Of a stretch of 64,000 nt of DNA, positions 34,806-48,819 are shown piece by piece. Each line of letters opens with the position of its first letter. The stretch's first letter is position 1. This stretch comes from Holothuria scabra (taxonomy: Eukaryota; Echinodermata; Holothuroidea; Aspidochirotida; Holothuriidae): the NCBI GenBank assembly GCA_037179385.1, contig CM074185.1, positions 10,328,422 through 10,392,421 on the forward strand, in the 5' to 3' direction. The translations under genes and the position numbers were made by a program. The notes under the pieces are model-generated. The model was not told where the DNA came from and searched no databases. It was given only the letters and a program-made list of their open reading frames with translations.

Positions 34806-34980
34806 AAAGTTTTCAACATATGCAGAAAGATACTCAGTGGAGGTATTGATACCTGATACTATGGGTCTACCTGGTGGGGTTACACAGTACTAGATAAATT
34901 ACATTATGTATATATGACGTAACAATGGAGAACTTAACCCAACAGTATTTATAATTAGTTGACCGCGCTCAATCACATAG

Positions 34981-35053
34981 TCCTCGATGGCTCAGTGGTC
35001 AGAGCATCCGCCTTGTAAGCGGGAGGTCGCTGGTTCGAATCCTGCTTGAGGCT
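34981..35053 (+). tRNA. tRNA-Thr(UGU)-like gene or pseudogene
   Basis: Folds as a 72-nt cloverleaf: acceptor TCCTCGA/TTGAGGC (six pairs with one G-U; the first pair T-C is mismatched), D arm GCTC..GAGC, anticodon stem TCCGC/GCGGG with loop CTTGTAA (anticodon TGT, U33 present), 5-nt variable loop AGGTC, and T arm GCTGG TTCGAAT CCTGC with one T-T mismatch. A TTTT stretch follows at 35056, fitting a pol III terminator. The two mismatches leave open a tRNA-derived repeat. Confidence 0.6.
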
Positions 35054-35059
35054 AAGTTT

Positions 35060-36876
<1,817 letters not shown>

Positions 36877-36923
36877 AAAATGTTTTCCGTGTATTTGTAA
36901 TCGCTGTACGTTCTCCGTCTAAT

Positions 36924-36963
36924 CCGCTGAGGAAGATCCCAGGTGGGATTGAAATATATTCGG
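36924..36963 (+). ncRNA. Hammerhead-like hairpin motif (motif B)
   Basis: CGCTGAGGAAG, ATCCC, loop AGGT, GGGAT, T, GAAAT. The layout matches motif A (same AGGT loop) and contains CTGAGGA plus GAAA around a 5-bp stem, similar to a hammerhead core (CTGATGA...GAAA) with a G at the T position. No PLE coding sequence is left around it, so it may be a solo terminal repeat. Confidence 0.4.
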
Positions 36964-37426
36964 ATATCTATCAATCTTGTTGGTCACACACATATGTGTT
37001 GATCGAACAATCAAAGCAGAATAATAAAGATTATATATATATATAATGTGAAAAATCTTCTCACAAGTCTGCCTTACATTTCATTAAGAATCATATTGTA
37101 ACATACCCGTTTCCTGAAATACGCGTTAATAGTAATCATTTGTTCGTGCCGATATAGGATATTCTGTCATTTTAGTGGACCTTGACTTCGGACATGAGTT
37201 GCAAAAGAGACACAGTTACAATAAATTATATTTCCAATTCCTCTAGATTTTCTCCAAACAAGCTTCAAACAGGACCAATGTATGCAATGGCACATTTCAT
37301 CAGCGGGAGAAGGGGCAAAGTCCTCCCCAACCGAAATTTTGCTGACGCGTGAGACGATGTTATAAAATTAAAGAGAGCAAAAAACGGAATTACCGAAGGG
37401 GGGGGGCATAGGAAGTTTTCGGCTGA

Positions 37427-37566
37427 TGTGTAGTGTATAACAAGGGGTTTGTCGGTTGTTTTTTTCTTTTGTATTGTGTCTATTGTATTCAGTTCGAGTT
37501 ATGGATTAGGTCAGAGATAAGCTCAATCGTTAGCCATTTAGGAAATGTCTTGTTAAACCGTGCGCA
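37427..37566. mobile_element. 140-bp MITE-like element, copy B (diverged)
   Basis: The right end TGTTAAACCGTGCGCA (37551-37566) matches copy A with one change. The left end TGTGTAGTGTATAACA (37427-37442) matches at 12 of 16 positions. The cores share gttcg.gttatggatt.ggt and a similar length. An older copy of the 5246-5387 element. The ORF at 37433 reads through it and is not a gene. Confidence 0.65.
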
Positions 37567-37569
37567 TGA

Positions 37570-38200
37570 AGTTTGTGGGGTGAAGTTAAAAGTAAGGGTC
37601 ATTGGCCCAAAGTGCAAAATGCTGTTAACTTTCATAATGAAAAGCCAAGATAGACTTACAAAGCAATGTAGGTTTGCATGTTCTTATTTCGATTTTGTCA
37701 CAACTAGAAATAGGGCTGACTATTCACTGACAGAATAAAAATTTACGAAATTTACAGCACATGGATCTAGTATAAAAAAAACAGTAAAGAGTGCGAGTTA
37801 ACATCTCGGCCCTTTGAAACAGCAAACCATTTTTAACGGGAATGGTAACACTCTTTTGCTTTTCACCCCGTCTCACAGGACAGCGAACAAAAAAGGAGAT
37901 GGTGAGTCGTCTTTGCATCCGCCCCTCATACACACATTTGCACGTGAACCCAATTACAACAAAGTTGCATGCTATTTGGTAATTTTCTGATCACTTTTCA
38001 AATTGCTCATTTTTATTCAAGTGAGCATTTTATTGCAAACGAAAGCTTAAGTTAAAGACTGCTTGAGTACTTTCATACCTGTGAAATGCCATGGACGGCT
38101 ATCTGAGCAGAGATATTCCAAAACTTTGCTGTACGCTCCGCGCCAAGTAATGACAGTCCTACCCATAGCTAGGCTATACCGGTAGCTGCTTCGCGGTACT
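37570..38200. other. No gene seen
   Basis: Between a MITE and the candidate first exon of locus 1. No supported feature. Confidence 0.5.
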
Positions 38201-38203
38201 TAC

Positions 38204-38374
38204 CTTCAGCATTGCTGGCATCAGTGTTCTGCATTGCAAAGTACATCCACACTGCTAAAATATTAATGATTCTCCGTCGCCTTATTTTGTACAGCGTGTT
38301 GTTTCTAATAACTTTAACACAGATTTCCATGTTGAAATATATGTCGGTTAGCCACCAAATCGTACGGTTATTTA
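38204..38374 (-). CDS. Candidate first coding exon with signal-type N-terminus (locus 1)
   Basis: A minus-strand stretch with a good donor (GCTGAAG/GTAAGTACC) and, from an ATG at 38330, 42 codons: MEICVKVIRNNTLY, a basic KIRRRR, then a hydrophobic IINILAVWMYFAM and a polar QNTDASNAE. That is the layout of a signal peptide or signal anchor. It ends in phase 1, as needed to join the CUB exon at 19548. A strong acceptor (AATCTCCTTCACAG) at 38375 makes it either a 5'-UTR-plus-start exon or an internal 171-bp phase 1-1 exon. No homology-level proof; the link to the CUB exons across 18.7 kb is inferred. Confidence 0.42.
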
Positions 38375-38399
38375 CTGTGAAGGAGATTGAATCACTCGG

Positions 38400-40890
38400 T
38401 TGTTTTCGGTGAACTCGTTGTTATGAAATGTAAGTGAGAGTCTTGTCGACTCTTGAAATGGAATACACGGAAATGAGTTATCGTAGTCATATAAGCAATA
38501 ACTGAACTGTCTTTTACGGGAAATGGGAAATGGGAAAGGTACCAAATAACAAATAAAGCAAAGCGTCCTCTCCTTCAGTTTAGTTCAAGTGTTAAAGTGT
38601 AGATAGTGTAACAAGCAATAAGGAATAAGGAAATAGAACCAGTTTTTAACAGGAAAAGTTTTTTTCTAAAAGTCCCCACGACTCTTTGGCGAAGAGCCAA
38701 GGGGCGAAAACCCAACGATTACTCCCGGAGGAGTTCCGCTCCCTTAATGAGCTTAACTTCCCAAATGGACACGTACGCCCTCCAAAGGGCAAACACTGAG
38801 TGGTCCTGCTCTAGACTGGCTGAACAGAACAGAAGCCACAACCTGGATGCAGTTTAACGTCATTTAACAGGCAAAGTGAACATAATGATTATCCCAAAGA
38901 GGACATTAGGATAAGCAAGAAATATGTACGCATAATATGAACACTAAAACTTCCCATGGTTGATGCACGAGGAAGGTTATTTTCGTTATTATACCATAAA
39001 AAACATCTCAACGATACTCATGTTAAAAATATAGGTAATTTGTTCCACCAGATAATGCAGAAAGATTTTGAAAATGGGGAGTACAAAGGCCCTTCAACCA
39101 TCACACCACTGGCCATGAAAATAAGACATAAATAACTTCCTACATAGGAAATGTGGTCCCAAAAGTCTCTTTATCTCTAAACACACAAGAAGATATATTG
39201 CCAACGAACTATATCAAAAATAAAAACATAACTATGCATGTAAGGCTTGACGAAAGGGCAGTTAAGTCCGCTGTAATTATCATTTAGAGAAAAGCACCAA
39301 ACTTACACGTACTGATTGAATGAGATGTTTCATGGAACCTTTGATCATCAAAGCGTTCTGCGAGCTCGATCAAATACAAGTGTACGGTAAAACGCGAACT
39401 AAGTTATGAAAGTCGTCTCAGTAAAAGCCCAATTATATTTTTTAATACTAGATAAGAGATCATCGAGTTGATATTTCCAAACGTTTCTACAAAGATGCTT
39501 TCTAATCCTCCTTCTACCTTCCTTGTTTTTTCGTTCTTAATGATTCCACTCCACACATCTTATTCGAGGTTAAAAGTGACTCGGGGGCCAAAACTTTGTG
39601 GTCTGACCGGGGTCCAGTAACCAATAGGAGACATTTCTTGTTTACGAAGTCCCCCTGTGGGCTAGGGATTTTAGAATTTGCCACGGTATTTTTCCGCATG
39701 CTGTAAGAAGCGACTTAAGGGAAACCAAATTTGAACTTGAACAATAGGCCCACCTGGTAAATAAATTTAAACTTTGATATTTACGGAGTTGATTGACACT
39801 ACATAACACTGAGATGTTGGTGTGTCGTTAAATCTCTTCTAACTGATTAATTTGTCGACAAAGATAATTCAGAACACCCTAAGAACCTTCTATGGTTAAC
39901 AAATGGTGAATAAAGTAAAATGTTTTCGAACAGGGCATCTATAAAACCTTTGCATAATATTCGTTTATGGAAAATTTGAAACTACGCAAAACTATACAGG
40001 CTATGAAAACAATTGCATATTGGTATGCCAATTGTGGGGACCTGGATTGCAATAATTTGATAATTATTGGAATGTGTTTATTTTAGTTCTTTGGTTCTTT
40101 CATTAGGAACGCCGAAGATTATCTTCCCAATAAGCACTTTGAAAATAAAGAATTTTGTATGTTCCGAAAACTTAGAAGTACTATATATAAAAAGGAAAAT
40201 ATCTGTGTGTGTTTTTATAATGATAAAATACAGAAATATGATACTAACAGAATATTTAATATATGTTAAGGAAACAAATGCAACCGGGAATGTTTTCCGA
40301 TAGCCTCCAATATTCACGTGTGCGGCAAACAGCACAGAAAGAAAGGAAAGCAAAGAGTGTAAACAACAAAATTCTCTGTAATTGATTCTCTGTGATGTTA
40401 AATCTTTGGACCGATGAGCATTATTTAACAAGAAATTTTCTAAACTGACTGACGATAGAGTTAATCCCTACCCTAATTCTTAAAACTCAGTTAGAATGCA
40501 TTCCATCTAATGCAATGACAACTGCCAATCAAGAATTCCTTGTTAAATATTTCGCATGGTAAGGAATTCTTTGCTGTAATAATTAAGATGAATGCTTTTT
40601 GCAACATAATTCAACACAATTTACTGACAAAGTTTTAAACAAAAAGATAACATGATAGCTTGTTTGGGCAGTTCTCGATACTGCGATAAACAACTTGGTA
40701 AACACTCAGACATGGTGAAAGTATTTTTTTGAAACCCAAGATTTGAGAACTTGGTCAACAGCACCAACAGTTTGATGTCAAAATTTGGTGGTCTCGAAAT
40801 TTGAAGCAAAAGACGAAGTCCACCAATGGCATTGAATTCTAAATCAGCATGCTATTCTCCACGAAAACAAGTGATTGAGAAAGAATCGAT
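38400..40890. other. No gene seen; upstream of candidate first exon
   Basis: Would be 5' flank or 5'-UTR intron of locus 1. Small ORFs at 39514-39699 (minus), 40067-40303 (plus), 40078-40431 (minus) and 40621-40809 (minus) have no recognisable domain. No confident promoter element. Confidence 0.45.
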
Positions 40891-40897
40891 AGAAGAA

Positions 40898-41553
40898 AGT
40901 TTAGTTATTAAAATTTATACAGTACATTTCTTAGAAAGATAGTTTAATTGCCTAACAAATCATATCTCAATTCATTTTTAAAAATGATTACCCAACCTGG
41001 GCAAAAAATTACCCTACCGATGGTCCCGTATGCCTCCTGACCGGAATAGGGTAAAAAACTGCCCTACTCAGTTTGTTAAGTGTTTTATTCATTAGTTAGG
41101 CAAAAGAAATTGCCCAACCATTTCACCCAACTTATTTTGTCCAACAAATGATTAAAACTAGTACCAACACATTTGCCCAAAAGCTTTGCAGTTGGGCACC
41201 TCTGTGGATTTCAATATAACCTGATAGTTTAGTTATTAAAATTTATACAGTACATTTCTTAGAAAGATAGTTTAATTGCCTAACAAATCATATCTCAATT
41301 CATTTTTAAAAATGATTACCCAACCTGGGCAAAAAATTACCCTACCGATGGTCCCGTATGCCTCCTGACCGGAATAGGGTAAAAAACTGCCCTACTCAGT
41401 TTGTTAAGTGTTTTATTCATTAGTTAGGCAAAAGAAATTGCCCAACCATTTCACCCAACTTATTTTGTCCAACAAATGATTAAAACTAGTACCAACACAT
41501 TTGCCCAAAAGCTTTGCAGTTGGGCACCTCTGTGGATTTCAATATAACCTGAT
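40898..41553. repeat. 328-bp perfect tandem duplication
   Basis: Copies at 40898-41225 and 41226-41553 appear identical over the whole length by eye. Internal motifs such as ttacccaacctgggcaaaa, accctaccg...gggtaaa and ttgcccaacc form short inverted pairs. Similar ACCCAAC/GGGCAA motifs recur at 41940-42060, hinting at a larger non-coding element. No ORF. Confidence 0.95.
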
Positions 41554-41559
41554 ATATAT

Positions 41560-42800
41560 AATTTTATGTTTTGGGCAAGAAGGAGATTTAACGAAGTACC
41601 CTAAAACTTACACCGCTTCCCCACCAAGACTGGTTGGGGCACCAGCAACGATGTACTTGGTTAATTAACAGTGAAGCGTGTAGTTTGAAATAACAAACTC
41701 AATAGTACTTATATTTCTTCTCCCATTGATAACGTAGAAGTAAAAACTTTTTTTCCATACGACCATTGCTCTTTAAGTAGTTTCGTCCAGAGTTTTACGG
41801 CTTTTATACCGCTAGCTTTTTATTAACCGAATCCAATCGTATTCAACTTTAAGATCTCAATTAACCACTTTTCTTAAAATGATTATCTGTAAAACTTAAC
41901 TGATCTTTCAATAATCATCTTATTGTTCAGTTACATTTTGCCCAAATGTTGGTCCCTTTAAAGCTTTCCGAACCCCTTTTACTAACACTTGAATTTTACC
42001 CAACCTTTATTTACCCAACAAATATGGGTAGAATTTTTACCCATTTGTTGGGCAATAAATTGCGTGTTTAGCACTTTGGATTTTGCGCCAACGCTTTTTA
42101 CTCATTAGTTCATAGAGTGCAATCATCCTTATAATATTTAAGATGTACCACCCGATAATGTGCGTTGAAAAGTATGGACATAATAACTACTGTGAAAAGG
42201 CACAATTTACAAAGGTTATACGGCTAATATAGAAACTTTTTCCTTAAAATGTATCAATAAATATTCTTTTTAAAGTAACAAAGATGACATTTTAAACGGA
42301 AAATTCATTTTGATTTTACTAAATAACAACGGACGAGCAGACGAACGACAGATTGTGCCCTTTTGCGCTTTTGCACTCATATTACAATTTCGTATTAAGA
42401 TATCGATTGATCATTTTTCAAAAATCAACTAAAAAGGATTGTGGGACAGAATTTTGGTGCGAGTTTTTTTGTCAATGTCATTTTACCGTTGGCGAAATGA
42501 CGAACGGCGAAGTGCAGTCCTGCAATCCTTTGTAGTTATATTTGGAAAGGGGTCTGTGGCACTGTTTTACACATCTATCTAGAAAGCTTATCTCAAAGCT
42601 ATCTATACCCCCCCCCCCCCGTTAATCTTCATGATTTCCAATGCAAGCACCGATTACTACAGGTCCGTTGTAAATGATGTGACAGAACAGAAATGCACCA
42701 CCATCGTTGCAATAAGGTCAACGTGAGCCAAATGTGCTCTTAAAAAAGTAGGTATCCTACTTCTGCATTGTACCGAAAATCGAAATATGAACCTGGGTTC
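41560..42800. other. No gene seen; repeat-related motifs and poly-C
   Basis: Carries ACCCAAC/GGGCAA motifs (41940-42060) like those in the tandem duplication and a poly-C run at about 42609-42620. No supported gene. Confidence 0.5.
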
Positions 42801-42802
42801 TT

Positions 42803-42968
<166 letters not shown>

Positions 42969-43214
42969 ACGCTGGATCGACCAGTAGGGGGAAATCGGTA
43001 TACCGTCAGAACGTTAAGGCGAAAAGAAAACAATAAAATACATAAGAATATATTTCCCCTTTGCGTTTTGAGATATGCATACACATTTTTTCAATGGCCC
43101 CTCATACATTTGTGTTAACGGATACGTGTACGTAAGTTCGTATACATTTAAGTAATTACATGTACTACGTATGGTTTTGGGGGATTTACCATACTGTTAC
43201 GTATTCCCATTGAA

Positions 43215-45047
<1,833 letters not shown>

Positions 45048-45212
45048 CGCTGGCGAGTACACAATTGTGTTCAGCTGGATAACATCAACTTTGATCTCTG
45101 GTTGGGCTTGTGTCAAACGAGAACTAGTGCTGTTCCAAAAAATTAGGCGCCCGCTCAGGAGGTAAAATGCGAGTTGCCTCATCTGTTATTTGAACAAAGG
45201 CCGAACCAACTT

Positions 45213-45265
45213 GGCTTCATGGCTCAGTGGTTAGAGCGTCCGCACTAGAAAACGGGAGGTCCCGA
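45213..45265 (+). other. Truncated tRNA-like sequence
   Basis: ggcttcatGGCTCAGTGGTTAGAGCgtccgc...cgggaggtc matches a tRNA D arm and anticodon stem, close to the tRNA-Thr-like sequence at 34981. The T arm and B-box are missing; another repeat begins at about 45265. Truncated tRNA or SINE head. Confidence 0.55.
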
Positions 45266-45480
45266 GAGTGAGACAACAGAAAAATAAAAACTCGGCAGAC
45301 ATAGCTTCGCGTTACTTACAATCATATAAAGATTTAATCAAGCTTTCGGCCAGTATGTATCGGCCTTCTTCAGGATACTATATAGGAGATAAGGGAAAAG
45401 GGAAAACTTAGTATAAACAGAAGCAAAAATAGAGAAAATAACTTAAAATCGGGTAGTATTGGTGAACAAATTATATTACC
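45266..45480 (-). mobile_element. PLE terminal fragment
   Basis: Non-coding minus-strand sequence carrying the CTGAAGAAGGCC..GGCCGAAAGC hairpin (motif C). It abuts the truncated tRNA-like sequence on one side and the plus-strand PLE on the other. Confidence 0.45.
45342..45374 (-). ncRNA. Hammerhead-like hairpin motif (motif C)
   Basis: The minus strand reads CCTGAAGAAGGCC, a 10-nt loop region GATACATACT, then GGCCGAAAGC. CTGAAGA...GAAA around a GGCC stem resembles a PLE-associated hammerhead core with T changed to A. It is inverted relative to the PLE at 45.5 kb, so it belongs to a different insertion. Confidence 0.4.
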
Positions 45481-45532
45481 GCCTATTACGGCCTTTAGGC
45501 CTTTAGGCCTTTAGAAAAACATCTCAGGTCAC

Positions 45533-46005
45533 TTGGTTCGGGCCTCACATCCCCAACCCTTTATGATACATCCGGCAGGGACGTTTCCTTGTAACCGTAG
45601 TAGATGTAATACTTGTAAACTTGTTAGCAAAGACGAGCTTCTGTCTGTTGTAGGTCCCAACAACAATTCCTTCGACGTTAAACATCATTTTACATGTACG
45701 TCTACTAAAATAGTTTATATCCTAGCTTGTAAGCGCTGTGCCATGATGTATGTGGGTGAAACTTAACTTCGATTAGCTGATCGGGTTACTGAACACCTGA
45801 GATCCATTAGGCAAAACCTTCCAGGTTACCCGGTTGCCAACCATTTTAACCCCCCATCGGCCTGTTCTATACAGGATCTGATGGTCACGGCGGCCATCCC
45901 ATGCAGAGGTTCCGACCGTGATCGTCTTACTGCCGAAAACCGACTGATAGTAAGGCTAGGAACTCTAGCTCCCTACGGGCTGAACGTCAAACTTGAACTG
46001 TTATA
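45533..46005 (+). pseudogene. PLE GIY-YIG endonuclease, in-frame stop
   Basis: Reads through except for a TAA at about 45765 (after VGET). VYILACKRC...MMYVGE is the GIY-YIG signature, with VY-IL and YVG standing for GIY and YIG. DRVTEHLRSI carries the catalytic Arg and His region, ENRLIVRLGT the Glu/Asn region. Family length is near complete for the domain, but the stop makes it non-functional. Confidence 0.85.
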
Positions 46006-46369
46006 GATTGTGTTTTTTTTTTACAACGGACTGTTTGCCGAACTTGGACTTAAATTGATCGTGTTCAATTTTCCTTGCATAGTCCGTTCATAATGACATC
46101 ATAATCGCCTAGCGTGTATTTATTGTTACTTTTAATTTTTAATCGCGTCATCACTTTTAACTTATTTTGCACGGTTGCGTCGTTTAGCTCTGTTTAAAAT
46201 TGCGTCGCGAAGTAGGCAAACATTTCATTATTGGCATTTCCTTTGTAAAGAGGTTGTACACATGACGTCGGCGCGTTTTGGTTTGGCTTACTGGATGGAT
46301 GTTGTCATGGGTAGTGCGTTTGTTACCAGTGCGTCAGCACTTCAGGGACTTAGAGACGATTGTTTCGTT

Positions 46370-46700
46370 TCGTTTCGTTTATTGTTTTATCGCTTTTACA
46401 TATAAACATACACATATAGAGTATAAACTCAACAAAAGAATATAAGGACATATAAAAGCGAAAGGAAGTACACAAAAACCCCGGGGGGCTTGAAAACGTG
46501 CACTCCCTGAGAAGAAAAAAAAACAACAATCAGACTACTGAAACACAAAAAACTAATACAGTAGCAAAAAAAGGAGGTTGCAATAACATAGCAGAGGTAA
46601 AAAAAAAGAGAGATCTTTCCCATCTTGTAAAGAGTTGATGGGGACACAACAAGACACACAACGGGTTGGCGTAGGTGCTTGGCCGTTGCACACGCGCCGA
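46370..46700. other. Possible insertion within PLE 3' region
   Basis: Short TTTCG repeats (46366-46380) followed by AT/A-rich sequence without ORF. It separates PLE coding from its terminal hairpin and could be a nested insertion; boundaries are unclear. Confidence 0.3.
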
Positions 46701-46722
46701 TCGAGTTGTATCGGCGCGCGTT
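46691..46722. repeat. GC-rich palindrome
   Basis: CGCGCCGAT..ATCGGCGCG arms (9 bp) around a short loop, in the 3' non-coding end of the PLE. Confidence 0.7.
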
Positions 46723-46767
46723 TGTTGTTTCTTTTGAATATCGTTTTTTGGATCAGTTATTATTTTG

Positions 46768-46806
46768 CCGCCTGATGAAGGGTACATACCCGAAACGTTG
46801 CGAAGC
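46768..46806 (+). ncRNA. Hammerhead-like motif at PLE 3' end (motif D)
   Basis: CTGATGA at 46772-46778, A, stem GGGT, loop ACAT, ACCC, then GAAAC at 46792-46796. CTGATGA and GAAA(C) are the exact conserved core strings of a hammerhead ribozyme flanking stem II. Stems I and III cannot be paired convincingly by eye (GTTGCGAAGC follows), so catalysis is unproven. The best of four such motifs in the window. Confidence 0.5.
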
Positions 46807-46829
46807 TTTCTTCCGAATTTTAGCACTTT

Positions 46830-47940
46830 TTATCATTCCAATCTGTTTACCTTCACACTTTACCAGTGCTACGCAGTAGTCGACCTTATATATATATTAA
46901 CATCATGGGTAGTTTAAATTATATCAAAAATATTGCTATCATCTCAATTCAACTTGTTTAGGAAGAATAGTCCCTTGATATAATCTGAGAACAACAAATT
47001 CGTGTTCAGAGATAGGATAGTAATTATTGCTCACATAGAAAGTGATCATCTCAACACACTGCCGGCTTTTCATTCAGCTGGACGGCCCTGTATTATAAAG
47101 TTATATTTGAAACGTGCCTATATTTTAAATTTCCAAAATGCATTTTGCTGTTTGCATTTAAAATTCGCGGTCTTACCAGAAAGCCGACGTTATTATTATG
47201 TTCTGCATCTTAATTTTAACATAACCTAGGACAAAATTGAAGAGTTCGCTTTGTTTTTGCATTCAGAGCTTTGACTTCCGAAATCGGTTCTTTTTTAATT
47301 ATTTAGACTTCGGTTCCTTTTAACATTAACCACAAAAATATACCTACATAGTCTGTCATCCTTTGTTCTCTAGCATCTTTAATAGCTTAAAGTTAATCAT
47401 ATTCAAAATTCAGAGTCTTAAAGTTGTAATCAAAGTTTGTTTTTTAACCCTTTTTCCAATTACTGCAATTTTGCACCACATTTGTACATTGACCTTTAAC
47501 TATTAAAAAAGATCCGTGATCACCTTTTTAACGCCGAGATTGTTACATTGCAGTGAAGAATGTTTAGTCTTGCATATGGGTACTACCTAATGTGCTACCA
47601 AAAAATGCACAGCTTTAAGATGCAGTTACATTCAACATGCGCTCACTTTTTAACCTGAATTGCATAATTGTATAGGCCACTATTGGTTATAAGAGTACAA
47701 AAGCTAACCCTTGTGAGTATCACATGAAGTCTTTTCCAATTGGTACGATCCAACATTTACTTGAGTAAAAATATGTTTTAGTTGAGCAATAACTGAAGCA
47801 AGATGTGTGATAAATTTTAAATTTTCTGGTAACACTTGTTATCAATACGCTTGATATAAGAAGAGAATAAGAATATACAATAATACCCAAGGATTGTTGA
47901 GTAACTTTGCCGCTTTGAGTAAAACATTTTTTAAAACTTA
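46830..47940. other. No gene seen; 3' flank or intron of locus 2
   Basis: No further YWTD exon of locus 2 is found here. Only chance ORFs (47002-47229). Confidence 0.5.
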
Positions 47941-47941
47941 C

Positions 47942-48179
47942 GGGAGATGCATTTAGAATGCAGAATCTTTGAATGCAAAGTCTTCATGTTACTTTTCCAA
48001 TGTTCAAGGCAACTTTATCAGAATAAAAGATGAACTCTGATATGGGGTCATAGTCAACGGATAAAGGGTACTGTAATCGGCAGGAGAAATTTCAAAGCTC
48101 CGAGCACTGTGTCGATGTTAAACTCGTAACCGTTGGTCGTCGGGGTGAGCGATAACAAAAACATATGGCTTAGGATCCA
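47942..48179 (-). pseudogene. YWTD/LDL-receptor class B exon, locus 2, broken
   Basis: 238 bp against 237 in locus 1. It starts after TTTTCCAAAG in phase 1: DPKPYVFVIAHPDDQRLRV, aligned to NLLVVAETSTIRW of locus 1, then an in-frame TAA; after a +1 shift it continues YPLSVDYDPISEFIFYSDK (locus 1 APLAVDYDPRTQYIFYSDR), then a TGA, and ends NASP/GTAAGTTTT. Splice sites are preserved, but two stops and one net inserted base disrupt the frame. Either locus 2 is a pseudogene or this exon is skipped (it is a phase 1-1 cassette). Confidence 0.72.
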
Positions 48180-48643
48180 CTTTGGAAAACAAAAGATTAA
48201 TATATTATATTCAATGAAATTTATGCTTGAAACGTTTAAAGGGGAAATGCAGTCATTTGAAATAGTCTATTAGTCTATGCTGTTTAATGAACGGCGCTAA
48301 AGAATCATGTGACAATATTTTCCCAGTGAATTGGGAAATTAAGGATTAGTAATTCATTGTTTTACCTTAACCCAGAGTTTATCTAAATCCAAAAATAAAA
48401 TAAAAGATACTTAAATGAGAGACAAGAGGAAATTTATAAGAATAAAATACTGCTTCAAAATAAGAAAATACTGGATGGACTTGGGGCAGGATGTGTACGT
48501 TTGACGTGAAGGTGCGGTTGGAAATAGATAATGTGAAGGCCGACGAAAACTATTTATTACAGTACTTCCAACTACATTGTAAAATTTTAAAAAGACCTCG
48601 GAAGCCTCCATTACTACTGTTTTATAACACTGTCCGTACTAAC

Positions 48644-48815
48644 CAGCCAAGTAGGTTGCAGAAAATCCAGTGGATGTTATTCTTTTATCAGTTATAAACT
48701 GCAGTGTCATCGAATTACTCGTCGAGACAACCTTATCAGGGAAATGGGGCCAAACGAAGTAAGAGCCACATGAATGCTGTAAAATTCGTGTTCCACCAAA
48801 AATCCCATCAAAAAC
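48644..48815 (-). CDS. CUB domain, second half, exon of locus 2 (phase 0-1)
   Basis: A 172-bp open exon: VFDGIFGGTRILQHSCGSYF, WPHFPDKVVSTSNSMTLQF, ITDKRITSTGFSATYLA. SCG.YF.WP.FPDKVVS matches locus 1 (SCGASFLWPKYPDKVVS) closely. The acceptor is ATACAATTTAG and the donor GCTG/GTTAGTAC, a slightly weak donor. Phase 0-1 as in locus 1. Extracellular CUB fold; no stops. Confidence 0.8.
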
Positions 48816-48819
48816 CTAA

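Larger units (their letters stand above)
33058..34888 (-). mobile_element. Penelope-like element with RT and GIY-YIG endonuclease, 5'-truncated
   Basis: Minus-strand PLE. Read downward: PPGRPIVSGINTSTEYLS at the 34.88-kb truncation point, RT palm 34341-34805, a frame break, a linker at 33968-34216, and the GIY-YIG endonuclease at 33459-33851. A hairpin motif ends the element near 33060. RT plus C-terminal GIY-YIG is the standard layout of endonuclease-bearing PLEs, which insert by their own nuclease. Frameshifts separate the domains, so this copy is inactive. Confidence 0.92.
45533..46810 (+). mobile_element. Penelope-like element, GIY-YIG 3' part
   Basis: Plus-strand PLE remnant. A Cys motif FPCNRSRCNTCKLV (45583-45630), VYILACKRCAMMYVGET (45714-45764), LRLADRVTEHLRSIR, PVANHFNPP, and a C-terminal block DRDRLTAENRLIVRLGTLAP with YGLNVKLELL ending at 46005. 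An in-frame stop right after VGET breaks the ORF. 3' sequence continues to a hairpin motif at 46768-46806. Distinct family from the 33-kb PLE. No RT part is left. Confidence 0.85.

Noticed and set aside
37433..37738. 101-codon plus ORF
   Set aside because: Runs through the diverged MITE copy B; no protein features.
42353..42535. 60-codon plus ORF
   Set aside because: No domain or splice support; expected by chance.
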